From: Streptomyces populi
GTDB taxonomy: Bacteria; Actinomycetota; Actinomycetes; Streptomycetales; Streptomycetaceae
DNA: 61,975 bases
Reading direction: 5' to 3'
Assembly: GCF_002911015.1 (NCBI RefSeq)
Contig: NZ_KZ626887.1
Span: 1-61,975 of the forward strand
In this document: positions 26,262 to 34,952 of the stretch, one piece after another
Position numbering within the stretch: the first letter of the stretch is position 1
How the letters are laid out: the number at the start of each line of letters is the position of its first letter
The notes under the pieces: generated by a model
Told to the model about the DNA's origin: nothing
The model's input: only the letters and a program-made list of their open reading frames with translations
The model's database searches: none
Made by a program: the position numbers and the translations under genes

Positions 26262-26545
26262 GATCGCTCCAGAAAGCTGTCGTTCGTCGATGAAGTGCCG
26301 CCATGGAGCGGCCGGCGCGCTGTCACCGGACTGCGGATCTGTCAGGGAACCCGCAGTCCGGATTGCGCCAACGTTGTTGCTCCATGGCGTGATCGACGCT
26401 ACTCGCCAACATCGGCCGACGAAGCGACTATTCACTCGACTGGATGGCATATTCCATGGGGGTCTTCCGCGTCAGGGCGGCGACAGTGTAGGGTCCGGCC
26501 GCTCGTCGACGGGTGTGCCCTCGTGAGGCCGTCCCCGCGCACCGG

Positions 26546-27403
26546 TCAGCGCGCGTACTCCTTCGCGATGTCCGCGATGAACTGGCGCGACTGCTCCACG
26601 TTCAGGGCCTGGGCCCGCAGGTGCTCGTACATCACGCTGTACTTCTGGACGTCGTTCGCCTTCTCCAGGTACAGGTCGCTGGTCACGCCCTCGATGTAGA
26701 CGACGCTGGAGTCGGCCGCGTCGGGGAACTCCAGGATCGCGTACTGGCCGTTGAGGCCGGGATGCGCGCCCATGTCGAAGGGGATCACCTGCACGGTGAC
26801 GTGCGGCAGATGGGACTGCTCGACGAGGTACTCCAACTGCTCGCGCATCAGCGCGCGGTTGCCGACGGCCCGGCGCAGGGCGGACTCGTCGAGGACGGTC
26901 CACAGGCGCAGCGGGTTGTCGGGGGCGGAGATTCGTTCCTGCCGCTTCATCCGCACCTGGACGCGCTTGTCGATGTCGGCGGGCGCGGTCTCCGGCAGCG
27001 CCCCCGCGATCAGCGCCTCGGCGTACTGCCGGGTCTGTAGCAGACCCGGGACGACCTGCGGGTCGTACACGCGCAGGCTCGCGGCGTCGGTCTCGAGGCC
27101 GATGTAGACGCTGTACGGGATGTCGCCGAAGGAGTGCCACCAGCCCTGCTGGCGCGAGTCCTTGGCCATCTGCATGAGCGAGTCGACGATCCGGTGGTCC
27201 TCGACCTCGTAGACCCCGCACAGATCGCGGACGTCGCGCTGGCTGATGCTGCGTCTGCCGTTCTCCAGACGGCTGATCTTCGACTGCGAGACCAGCAGGC
27301 GTTCGGCGACCTCCTCGGCCGTCATGCCCTTGAGTTCGCGGAGCCGCCGAAGCTCCTGGCCCAGCCGGCGCCGCCGGACGGTGGGATTGACACTTGACGC
27401 CAC
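26546..27403 (-). CDS. XRE-type HTH regulator with DUF5753 (Scr1/WhiJ-like)
   Basis: 285 residues read from a GTG at 27403 with GGAGGT 9 bases upstream. The XRE domain (about 10-70) contains LRELKGMTAEEVAERLLVSQ and ISRLENGRRSISQRDV. The DUF5753 part includes RVYDPQVVPGLLQTRQYAEAL, then HVTVQVIPFDMGAHPGLNGQ and FPDAADSSVVYIEG. It is closer to the standard family than the paralogue at 19945. A perfect palindrome ATCTGCT-GTTG-AGCAGAT lies 39 bases upstream and may be an autoregulatory site. Confidence 0.9.
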   Translation of the reverse strand: MASSVNPTVRRRRLGQELRRLRELKGMTAEEVAERLLVSQSKISRLENGRRSISQRDVRDLCGVYEVEDHRIVDSLMQMAKDSRQQGWWHSFGDIPYSVYIGLETDAASLRVYDPQVVPGLLQTRQYAEALIAGALPETAPADIDKRVQVRMKRQERISAPDNPLRLWTVLDESALRRAVGNRALMREQLEYLVEQSHLPHVTVQVIPFDMGAHPGLNGQYAILEFPDAADSSVVYIEGVTSDLYLEKANDVQKYSVMYEHLRAQALNVEQSRQFIADIAKEYAR

Positions 27404-27441
27404 GGGACGTGCACCTCCGGCTACGGGCCTGTACTTTGCGT

Positions 27442-27459
27442 ATCTGCTGTTGAGCAGAT
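27442..27459. promoter_or_regulatory. palindrome upstream of HTH regulator
   Basis: Perfect inverted repeat of 7-bp arms with a 4-base spacer, 39-56 bases upstream of the GTG start of the Scr1-like regulator, in a locally less GC-rich stretch. Candidate autoregulatory operator. Confidence 0.45.
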
Positions 27460-27637
27460 TGCCACCAAGGTGCTTTCTACCGCTGGGAAACGGCGTATAT
27501 GCGCCGGGTGGGCGCAAGTTCACAGATTCTGCGTGTATACACGGCCGGGCGCTGCCGCCTCGGGCCTCTTGAACTTCCCCGGGGAACCCGGGAGATCACC
27601 GTCGGCTCCGGGGCGTCGACCGGCCGCGGATGCGGCC

Positions 27638-27693
27638 GCGCGGGGCGGCGGGACCGTGTCGTCGTTCGGCCGTACGGTCCCCCCGCCCCGCGC
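27638..27693 (-). terminator. long GC hairpin downstream of GPP34 gene
   Basis: Arms 27638-27657 and 27674-27693 pair with a single mismatch across a 16-base loop. It lies 172 bases after the GPP34 stop, so it may end that transcript before the HTH promoter. Confidence 0.5.
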
Positions 27694-27864
27694 GAGCCTG
27701 CGGCTCCCGAACCGGATCATGGGGACTGCGGTGCGGCGTTCGTGTCTTGCGGCTGTCTTGCGGCGGTGCTGGCGGTGCTGGCGGTGCGGTTGCCGGCGGC
27801 GCGGGTGCGATGTGCCGCGGGTGCTGTCGGCGGTGCGTGGTGCCGGTGGCCGTGGGTTCGTGGC

Positions 27865-28620
27865 TCAGTGCGCCACGACGCGCGCCATCGAACCGTGGCG
27901 CGGTTGCGTCGGAACGCCGCGCGCGGGCTCCGGTGCGGACCTGACTCCGGCGGTGGCCGGACGGCCTGCCGGTGCCGGGCCCCGGCGCGGCTGTGCGGCC
28001 ACACCGCTCTGGACGTCCATCACGGCGTGCGCCACGAGACCGCCCATGGGGTCGTGCCTGATCAGGTCCCGCAGCCGGGAGCGGGACGATCGTCCCTCGT
28101 TGCCCGGGTACAGGTGCTTGCCGAGGCCGACCGCGTGGGCCAGTGCGGCGAGCGCCGCGGTCCGCGGGTCCGGCGGTACGCCGGTGCGGATCGCGTTGTC
28201 CAGCCGGGCTCGGATCTCCCGGCTGATGTCCGTGTCCGTCGCTTGGTAGCGAGTCGTCGGAAGAACCCCGCACATCTGGCCCGCCACGGCATGGACCATG
28301 CCGCACCTCTCCAGATGTGAGAGGTAGGTCTGACGGAGCCCCAGGCGGGGTCCGCCGATCCAGTTGACCGCGCGTACGGGTGCTCCGCGGCGGCGAAGGA
28401 GTTCCAACGCACAGTCGAGTGTCGGATCTCCGGTCGGCCGTGGCACCACCACGGCGATACGATCCCCGTCTGGGGCTATCCGTCCGGCCAGCGCCAGCTC
28501 CACTAGCTGTGCTCCGGCCAGACCGAGGTCGAGCGACTGCGGCTGTGCGGTGGTACCCGTGGCCGGGTCCAGCGCCAGCAGCAGAAGCTCCTCCGGAATT
28601 GTTCTGCGGCTCTTGCCCAT
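27865..28620 (-). CDS. GPP34 (GOLPH3/VPS74-like) family protein
   Basis: 251 residues. The N-terminus RRTIPEELLLLALDP and the later VELALAGRIAPDGDRIAVV match the GPP34 family. In eukaryotes this fold binds phosphoinositides; actinobacterial members are common but of unknown function, possibly membrane-associated. The C-terminal 50 residues are Ala/Pro/Arg-rich and probably disordered. The ATG at 28620 has GGGGAGG 6 bases upstream. It is divergent from the carboxypeptidase gene. Confidence 0.82.
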   Translation of the reverse strand: MGKSRRTIPEELLLLALDPATGTTAQPQSLDLGLAGAQLVELALAGRIAPDGDRIAVVVPRPTGDPTLDCALELLRRRGAPVRAVNWIGGPRLGLRQTYLSHLERCGMVHAVAGQMCGVLPTTRYQATDTDISREIRARLDNAIRTGVPPDPRTAALAALAHAVGLGKHLYPGNEGRSSRSRLRDLIRHDPMGGLVAHAVMDVQSGVAAQPRRGPAPAGRPATAGVRSAPEPARGVPTQPRHGSMARVVAH

Positions 28621-28857
28621 CCATGCCTCCCCGCGTGGATGAATGACAGGGTGACCCCTCTCACATTGGTCTGTCGAGAGCACGTGACCGGAATATGAGG
28701 GAACCGGCAGGTATGTCGTTCTCGTCTACCACAAGGGTCGAGCCCTCACGCAGGACACTGGTACATGGTTCGGGCAGCGGTGTCCGGGCGGCGGTTCAAG
28801 GGTTTGACGGTTCGTTTTCGGCGCGCACTGGGCGCGCGCCGCATGGAGGAGGCATCG

Positions 28858-31548
28858 GTGGCGGGCGAGTCCCCCGACAGGTCGAAGCAGCACGAGTCGT
28901 CGGCGTCGTCGGCAGAAGCGACGCCGGCGACCCCGGCGTCGGTTCCGGGTCCGGCACGGTCGGGCGCGGCGGCGTCGACCCAGAGTTCGGCCTCGGCCGA
29001 TCCCCGGATGGCGATGGCCCGCGAGAGGGCCGCCACGGTACGGGTGGATCAGGCGACGGCGGTGTTCTCCACGAAGGCGTTGTCGGGTGAGGCCTCCGGC
29101 AAGGCGGACGCCACCCGTACGGCGGAGCCGGAGCGTGTCTCCGAGTCCGCCGGCGACGACGGCGCGTCCGGGAGCAAGAACGCCGAGGGCGACACCCGGC
29201 TGCGCGCGGCGGTGGCCGCGTGGGTCGCCGGATCGGACGAGCCCGCTCCGGCGGACACGGACGAGGACGGCTCCGGCGCCGGCTCCGCGGACGGTGACGG
29301 GCCCGAGGACGACGCCGAGGCCACCGACGGTGACACCGAGGCGTCCGGCGCGGACACGGACGGCACGGAGGCCTCCGACGAGGCCGAGGACGGTGACGCG
29401 GCGGCCGGGGACGCGTCCGACGCGCCCGGTGCCGCCGACGTGACGTCCGGCACGGACTCCGACGCCGACTCCGACCGCGACATCGATATCGACGCCGACG
29501 CCGGCACGGACGAGGGCGCCGAGTCCGGCCGGGAGCCGGAGGCCGCCTCCGACGGGACTCCCGCGGACGACGAGGCCGAGGACGAGAGCGACGCCGAACC
29601 CGAGGACGCCGCCGACTCCTCCGGCGCCCCCTCGGACGCCCCGGCGGACGAGATCCCGGACACGGTCTCCGACGAGCCGTCCGACGCGGGGACCGACGAC
29701 GCCCCGGACGCGGAGGCCGACGAGGACTCCCTCCCCGAGCCCCCCGTCGACCAGGCCACCGCCGTCTTCAGGACTCCCCGGCGCCCGTCCGTGGACCAGC
29801 CCACCACGATGCTCAAGCTGGGCGGCGCCACCCGGAAGCCGGCCGACGGGAAGCCCACGGCCGCCCCGGAGGAAGAGCCCGCGGACAAGCCCGCCGACAA
29901 GTCCGCCGACGAGTCCGGTGCCAAGTCCGCCGGTGCCCCCGTGCGCACCAGCAAGTTCGTCCCCCTGAACCGGCTCGACGACTTCCCCCCGGCGCGCCCG
30001 AAGCCCGAGCCCGCCGCGAAGCCCGACCCCGAGCCCGCCGCGAAGCCCGAGCCCGCCGAGAAGCCGGAACCCGCGGAGAAGCCCGAGCGGACCAAGAAGC
30101 CCCAGTGGGCCGCGAAGTCCGAGCTCGGGCGGACCGCGGCGCCCGCGGCCGAGCCCGCGTCCGCCCCCAAGCCGGTCGACAGACCCGCTGCGGCCACGGC
30201 CACCACGGCCATCCCGCAGGTGGGCCCCGAGCGCACCACCCAGCTCCCGCTTCCGCCGAAGCCCCCGCTGGACCTGCTCGCCGAGCTGACGAACACTCCG
30301 CCGCCCCCGCAGACCCCGGTCCGCACCCTCGTGCGGCGGGTCAAGATCTGGACCCCGCTGGTCCTGCTGCTCGTGGTGATCTTTGCAGTCGCGCAGGCCT
30401 TCCGTCCGCTGCCGACCCCGTCCCTCGTGCTCAGCGCCGACAGCACGTACACCTTCGACGGCGGCGCCCTCGACCTGCCCTGGCCCGGTCAGGGGCAGTC
30501 CGCGATCGAGGTGGACGGCGTGGGCGTCCTCGGGACCGACGGCAAGCAGGTCCCCGGCCCCACGGCGAGCGTCGCCAAGATCATGACGGCGTACGTGACC
30601 CTTCAGGAGCACCCGCTGAAGGGGAACGAGGAGGGCGAGAAGATCACCGTCGACCAGCAGGCCGAGGACGAGTCGAAGCTGCCGGACGAGTCGAAGGCGC
30701 CGATGACGAAGGGCCAGCAGTTCACCGAGCGCCAGATGCTCCAGATGCTGATGATCCCCTCGAGCAACAACGTGGCGCGGCTGCTGGGCCGCTGGGACTC
30801 CGACCCCAAGAGCTTCGTCGCCAAGATGAACGCCGCGGCCAAGGACCTCGGCATGACGAACACGACGTACACGGACCCGAGCGGTCTGGAGAAGACGACG
30901 GTCAGCACGGCCGTCGACCAGGTCAAGCTGGCCAAGGAGGCCATGAAGAACGACGTCTTCCGCAGCATCGTCGGGATGGCCAAGGCGGACATCCCGGGGC
31001 TGCCCGGCACGATCTACAACAACAACGACCTGCTGGTCCAGCAGGTCGGCGTGATCGGCCTGAAGACCGGTTCGTCGACGCCCGCCGGCGGCAACCTGGT
31101 GTGGGCCGCGACCAAGGTCGTGGACGGCAAGACGCAGACGATCTACGGCGCGGTGATGAACCAGGACGCCGGCACCGGCAAGGTCTGGGACAGCCTCCAC
31201 CTGGCGATCACCAACAGCCAGAAGCTGATCGACAAGGTCCAGAAGAGCCTGACCACCGCCACCGTGGTGAAGAAGGGCCAGGTCGTCGGGTACGTGGACG
31301 ACCAGCTCGGCGGCCGGACCCCGGTCGTCGCCACGAAGAACATGACCGCGATCGGCTGGCCCGGTCTGAAGACCCGGCTGAGCATGGCCGAGGGCACGTC
31401 GGCCGTGCCGCACAGCGGCAAGGCGGGCACGGTCGTGGGCGAGCTGAGGGTCGGTGACGGTTCCAGCGATGCCGTGCGGATCCCCGTCGCGCTCCAGTCG
31501 GACCTCGCCGAGCCCGGCTTCGGCGCGAAGGTGACCCGCGTCGGCTGA
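28858..31548 (+). CDS. D-alanyl-D-alanine carboxypeptidase (S11) with long acidic cytoplasmic domain
   Basis: 896 residues from a GTG at 28858 (GGAGGAGG 5 bases upstream). The C-terminal third is a penicillin-binding-protein-5-like DD-carboxypeptidase: SxxK in TASVAKIMTAY (Ser571), SxN in IPSSNN (Ser635-Asn637), KTG in IGLKTGSS (736-738). It trims peptidoglycan stem peptides outside the membrane. One membrane helix (about 498-515, PLVLLLVVIFAVAQAF) separates it from a roughly 490-residue cytoplasmic part. That part is extremely rich in Asp, Glu, Ala and Ser (about 98-295), then Lys/Pro/Glu-repetitive (AAKPEP, AEKPEP). Three copies of a VDQxT motif occur at about 63, 297 and 312. Typical PBP5 proteins are about 400 residues, so the tail is the odd feature and may be a regulatory or phospho-target region. 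Confidence 0.92.
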   Translation: MAGESPDRSKQHESSASSAEATPATPASVPGPARSGAAASTQSSASADPRMAMARERAATVRVDQATAVFSTKALSGEASGKADATRTAEPERVSESAGDDGASGSKNAEGDTRLRAAVAAWVAGSDEPAPADTDEDGSGAGSADGDGPEDDAEATDGDTEASGADTDGTEASDEAEDGDAAAGDASDAPGAADVTSGTDSDADSDRDIDIDADAGTDEGAESGREPEAASDGTPADDEAEDESDAEPEDAADSSGAPSDAPADEIPDTVSDEPSDAGTDDAPDAEADEDSLPEPPVDQATAVFRTPRRPSVDQPTTMLKLGGATRKPADGKPTAAPEEEPADKPADKSADESGAKSAGAPVRTSKFVPLNRLDDFPPARPKPEPAAKPDPEPAAKPEPAEKPEPAEKPERTKKPQWAAKSELGRTAAPAAEPASAPKPVDRPAAATATTAIPQVGPERTTQLPLPPKPPLDLLAELTNTPPPPQTPVRTLVRRVKIWTPLVLLLVVIFAVAQAFRPLPTPSLVLSADSTYTFDGGALDLPWPGQGQSAIEVDGVGVLGTDGKQVPGPTASVAKIMTAYVTLQEHPLKGNEEGEKITVDQQAEDESKLPDESKAPMTKGQQFTERQMLQMLMIPSSNNVARLLGRWDSDPKSFVAKMNAAAKDLGMTNTTYTDPSGLEKTTVSTAVDQVKLAKEAMKNDVFRSIVGMAKADIPGLPGTIYNNNDLLVQQVGVIGLKTGSSTPAGGNLVWAATKVVDGKTQTIYGAVMNQDAGTGKVWDSLHLAITNSQKLIDKVQKSLTTATVVKKGQVVGYVDDQLGGRTPVVATKNMTAIGWPGLKTRLSMAEGTSAVPHSGKAGTVVGELRVGDGSSDAVRIPVALQSDLAEPGFGAKVTRVG

Positions 31549-31618
31549 GCGGACCCGCACCCCGGTGACGTACGCGCGCACGCACCGGTGACGTACGGCG
31601 GGGAGCGGCACCCGCACC

Positions 31619-31665
31619 GCACTCCGCCGGACGGCGCCCCACTCGGGGACCGTCCGGCGGAGTGC
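31619..31665 (+). terminator. hairpin terminator after the carboxypeptidase
   Basis: Perfect 16-bp stem (31619-31634 with 31650-31665) and 15-base loop in the gap between the carboxypeptidase and the membrane protein. It is preceded by a 13-bp direct repeat, CCGGTGACGTACG, at 31562 and 31585. The two genes are therefore probably separate transcripts. Confidence 0.65.
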
Positions 31666-31751
31666 GTGCTAGCGTCGCGCTAATCGGGGCTGCTCGCGAG
31701 CCGCGGGTCCCGGCCCAGAACGGACCGACGGGACAGCGGGAGAACCTTGCA

Positions 31752-33647
31752 GTGGCGACAGTGGAGCCGACACACGCCGACGACGCGGGCCAGGGAACGG
31801 GCCCGCGAATACCGCTGCCCTCGGGCGCCCGTGAGGCGGTCCGTGACGTAGGCGCGGACACGGCCCCGGGCGGTGAACCCGCCGCGGGGGAGCCCGGCGG
31901 GACCGGGCCGGCCGCACCGGGCTCCCCGGTCGGCACCGCGCTCCGCGGCCTCCTCCGCCGCTACCCCGTCCTCCTCTTCACCGCCTTCGCCGGCGTGCTC
32001 CACATCGTGTGGTTCTTCACGTTCGCGAACAGTGGGGGTGACCTGGCGGCGCAGGACGCGTGGGCGGAGTTCGTCGGCCGGCACCCGGACTCGGCGTACA
32101 ACCTCGCCTGGTACGGCGGAATGCACCCCGTCTCCTACAGCGTGGTGTCGCCGTACCTGATGTCGGTGCTCGGCGTCCGCACGACGATGATGATCGCCGG
32201 GACGATCTCGGCCGGCCTGCTGACACTGATCCTCGTCCGCAGCCGGGCCGTCCGGAACCCGGTCGCCACGTCGCTCGCGGGTGTCTTCGCGCTGGTCTGC
32301 AACGCCATCTCGGGCCGGGTGACGTACGGCCTCGGCACGGCGTTCGCGCTCGGCGCGGTCGCCGTCGTCTTCTGCTGGCCCCACCGCTGGCGCTACAAGC
32401 GCTGGGCGAAGGCCCTGTGCGCGGCGCCGCTCGCCGCGCTCGCCACGGCCGCCTCACCGGTCGCCGGACTGTTCGTGGGCCTGCTGGCCGCGGCCATGTT
32501 CCTCCAGAAGCGCCGCCCGGGCGCCTACGCCCTCGGCATCGCCCCGACGGTCGTGGTCGGGCTCTCGGCCCTGCTGTTCCCCTTCTCGGGCACCCAGCCG
32601 ATGACGTTCTTCTCGGTCATCCTGCCGTTCGCGTCCGCGGCCTCGATCTACTACGTGGTCCCCAAGGAGTGGACGACGGTGCGGATCACGGCGGCGGTGT
32701 ACGGCCTCTCGGTGGTCCTCGTCTGGCTGATCAGCTCCCAGATCGGCTCGAACATCACGCGCCTGGCGATGCTGTTCGCCGGAGTGGCCCTGGTCGCCGC
32801 GCTGCCCTTCACCGTGCCGAAGTCGCGCAAGTGGTACGTCACCGTCGTCGCCCTCGTCGGATTCACCGTGTGGATCGGGATCAAGACGGGGGACGACATC
32901 GTGCACACGACCCCGGAGGCGTCCTGGGCGCGCGAGCTGGCCCCCCTCGTCCACCAGCTCCAGATGGCGGACGCCGAGAAGGGCCGCGTCGAGGTGGTCC
33001 CCGCCCGCTCGCACCGCGAGGCGTCCGCCCTCGCCCCCTACGTGAACCTCGCCCGCGGCTGGAACCGCCAGGCCGACATGAAGCGCAACCCGCTCTTCTA
33101 CGACGACACGCTCAACTCCGCGAACTACCACGAATGGCTCCAGCGCTGGGCCATCCACTACGTCGTGCTGCCCAAGGGCGAGCCGGACGGCGACGGCGGC
33201 CAGCGCGAACGCGAACTCGTCCAGCGGGGCATGCCCTACCTCCGGCAGATCTGGGGCGACGCCAACTGGCAGCTCTTCACCGTCACCGACCCCACCCCGC
33301 TCGCCGAGCCGCACGCCGTCGTCGACCTGGCCGAGCAGGGCGAGATGACCATCGAGGTGAAGAAGGCGGGCCGCATCCTGATCCGCGTCCCGTACTCGCC
33401 GTGGCTGAGCATCGTCGACGAGGACGGCAAGAGCCTGGAGGCGCCCCGGGAGACGAAGGCGTCGAAGAACCGTACGGACGGTGCCCCGAAGACGTACGAC
33501 AACCTCAACGGCTGTCTGACGCCGACGGAGGAGACGGCGGCGGGCGACACGTGGACGGAACTGCTCGCCCCGAGGCCCGGCACCTACCGGATCGCGGCGC
33601 CGTACCAGCTCCCCCGGGGAACACCGTGCCCGGAGGAGCTGCGCTAG
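31752..33647 (+). CDS. polytopic membrane protein with extracytoplasmic C-terminal domain
   Basis: 631 residues from a GTG at 31752 (GGGAG 9 bases upstream). After a disordered Gly/Pro-rich cytoplasmic N-terminus of about 65 residues come 10-11 membrane helices (LLFTAFAGVLHIVWFFTFA onward to about 400). A soluble C-terminal domain of about 230 residues follows, with YHEWLQRWAIHYVVLP and a beta-rich end. The first external loop (SGGDLAAQDAWAEFVGRHP) carries acidic residues in the place where GT-C glycosyltransferases keep their catalytic acid, and the 10-plus-TM then soluble layout is also GT-C-like; transporter annotations seem less apt. Function in envelope glycan synthesis is an inference, supported by the DD-carboxypeptidase next door. 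Confidence 0.6.
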   Translation: MATVEPTHADDAGQGTGPRIPLPSGAREAVRDVGADTAPGGEPAAGEPGGTGPAAPGSPVGTALRGLLRRYPVLLFTAFAGVLHIVWFFTFANSGGDLAAQDAWAEFVGRHPDSAYNLAWYGGMHPVSYSVVSPYLMSVLGVRTTMMIAGTISAGLLTLILVRSRAVRNPVATSLAGVFALVCNAISGRVTYGLGTAFALGAVAVVFCWPHRWRYKRWAKALCAAPLAALATAASPVAGLFVGLLAAAMFLQKRRPGAYALGIAPTVVVGLSALLFPFSGTQPMTFFSVILPFASAASIYYVVPKEWTTVRITAAVYGLSVVLVWLISSQIGSNITRLAMLFAGVALVAALPFTVPKSRKWYVTVVALVGFTVWIGIKTGDDIVHTTPEASWARELAPLVHQLQMADAEKGRVEVVPARSHREASALAPYVNLARGWNRQADMKRNPLFYDDTLNSANYHEWLQRWAIHYVVLPKGEPDGDGGQRERELVQRGMPYLRQIWGDANWQLFTVTDPTPLAEPHAVVDLAEQGEMTIEVKKAGRILIRVPYSPWLSIVDEDGKSLEAPRETKASKNRTDGAPKTYDNLNGCLTPTEETAAGDTWTELLAPRPGTYRIAAPYQLPRGTPCPEELR

Positions 33648-33706
33648 GGCCTGTCTGACGATTCCCGTCGTCGCCCGGCGGACGGGAATCGTCAGAAAGG
33701 CCCTAG
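33644..33706. terminator. bidirectional terminator containing both stop codons
   Basis: Core stem of 15 perfect base pairs (33655-33669 with 33681-33695) flanked by perfect outer arms CTAGGGCC / GGCCCTAG (33644-33651 and 33699-33706). The TAG stops of both convergent genes lie in the outer arms. Confidence 0.75.
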
Positions 33707-34671
33707 GCCCTCGGCGCCCGGGGGACCGGCGGACCCTGGAACCGCTCGAACGGTCCGCAGTACGGCAGGCCCGCGTCCTGCGGCCGGTGGTCGCGGAAGA
33801 AGCGGACGAGCAGGTCGCAGAGGTCCTGGGGCCGCTGGAGATGGGCCAGGTGGCCGCACTCCGTGATGGTGGTGAACCACGCGCCCGGCAGGTCCGCCGC
33901 CACCGAGCGGACCAGGTCGGGCGTGGTGAGCGTGTCGTGCTCGCCGGTGAACACGAGGTACGGGACCGCGGGGACGGGCGCCCGCCGGTACCACTCGTGG
34001 GCCAGCAGCCGCCGGTTCCGCTCGACCGTCACGCTGACGTCGCGCGGGCTCTGCGCGGCGAACTGCTGGTACATCAGCCGGGTCAGCGCGGCGTGCTTGC
34101 GCACGGTGCGGTCGCCGGGCGGCGGCACGAAGCACCGTACGAACTCCTCGGCGGTCTCCTCGACGCGCCCCTCCTCCAGGAGCCGCACCCATCCCTTGAG
34201 CGACTCGGCGAACCAGTCCGGGATGTGGTCCGACATCCCCTGCACGGCGACCCGGCGCAGCAGGTGCGGGTACCGCTGGGTGAGCCGGAGCCCGACCGCC
34301 GCGCCGTAGCACCCCGCGTACAGGTTCACCGGTCCGAGCCCGAGTTCGCGCAGCATGTGGCCCGCGCACTCGGCCAGGAAGTCGATCCCGTGCTCGACGG
34401 GCAGGAAGTCCGCGTCCCCGAACCCGGGCAGGTCCACCGTGACGACGGTCCCGAGCTCCCCGAGCCACCGCTCGTGCCGCACCCACGAGTACCGCGTCTG
34501 GTCCGAGCCGCCGAGCACGAGCAGCGGCTCCGTGACCGGGGATCCGAGCCGGGCGACCCGCGCGGTGTACGCGTAGCCCTCCCACGAGAGCCGGTACTCC
34601 GCCACTTCCGTGGATGCCCCGCCTCCCGGCACCGGGGCGAGGACGTCGGGCGAGGAAGCGACAGAAGGCAC
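33703..34671 (-). CDS. alpha/beta hydrolase with cysteine at the nucleophile elbow
   Basis: 322 residues from a GTG at 34671 with CGGGAG 6 bases upstream. Canonical fold markers: VVTVDLPGFGDADFL (oxyanion region), nucleophile elbow YAGCYGAAVGL, acid in VFTGEHDTLTTPD, and histidine in ECGHLAHLQRP. The elbow has Cys where most members have Ser (G-x-S-x-G), giving a Cys-Asp-His triad as in dienelactone hydrolase or some thioesterases. No signal sequence. The substrate is unknown. Confidence 0.8.
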   Translation of the reverse strand: MPSVASSPDVLAPVPGGGASTEVAEYRLSWEGYAYTARVARLGSPVTEPLLVLGGSDQTRYSWVRHERWLGELGTVVTVDLPGFGDADFLPVEHGIDFLAECAGHMLRELGLGPVNLYAGCYGAAVGLRLTQRYPHLLRRVAVQGMSDHIPDWFAESLKGWVRLLEEGRVEETAEEFVRCFVPPPGDRTVRKHAALTRLMYQQFAAQSPRDVSVTVERNRRLLAHEWYRRAPVPAVPYLVFTGEHDTLTTPDLVRSVAADLPGAWFTTITECGHLAHLQRPQDLCDLLVRFFRDHRPQDAGLPYCGPFERFQGPPVPRAPRA

Positions 34672-34952
34672 AGCGAACTCCCGAGAGGGGACGAGACCAC
34701 CGAAACTCCCCACTCGTACACGGCTGCCGTGCGCGGTGCCCGCAATGTCACACGAAGGTGGGCGCTGCACCGCACCATGTGGGTGCCGTGACACGGCGGC
34801 GGGCGCGGAGCGACGGCCGCGCCGCGCGGCGCCGTCGCTCCGCGCCCGGTCACCTCGGCCGCGGTGCCACGGCACCGGGCGGGCCGCTCCACCGGCCGTG
34901 CGGCGGGCGAGGCCAGGTCACCGTCACGGGTCGTGCGGTGGGCTCGGTCACG

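Larger units (their letters stand above)
27404..27864. other. intergenic region with operator candidate and strong hairpin
   Basis: 461 bases without a convincing gene. It holds the palindrome ATCTGCT-GTTG-AGCAGAT at 27442-27459 close to the HTH start, a long GC hairpin at 27638-27693 (20-bp arms, one mismatch), and short GGCGGTGCT direct repeats around 27763-27790. Confidence 0.5.

Noticed and set aside
28330..28344. CTGACG-GAG-CCCCAG inside the GPP34 gene as a further copy of the regulon operator
   Set aside because: Only one half-site matches and it lies well inside a coding region.
33655..33695. CTGACGATTC ... GTCAG as an operator of the CTGACG family
   Set aside because: It is part of a 15-bp terminator stem between convergent genes, with a long loop and no N3 spacing.
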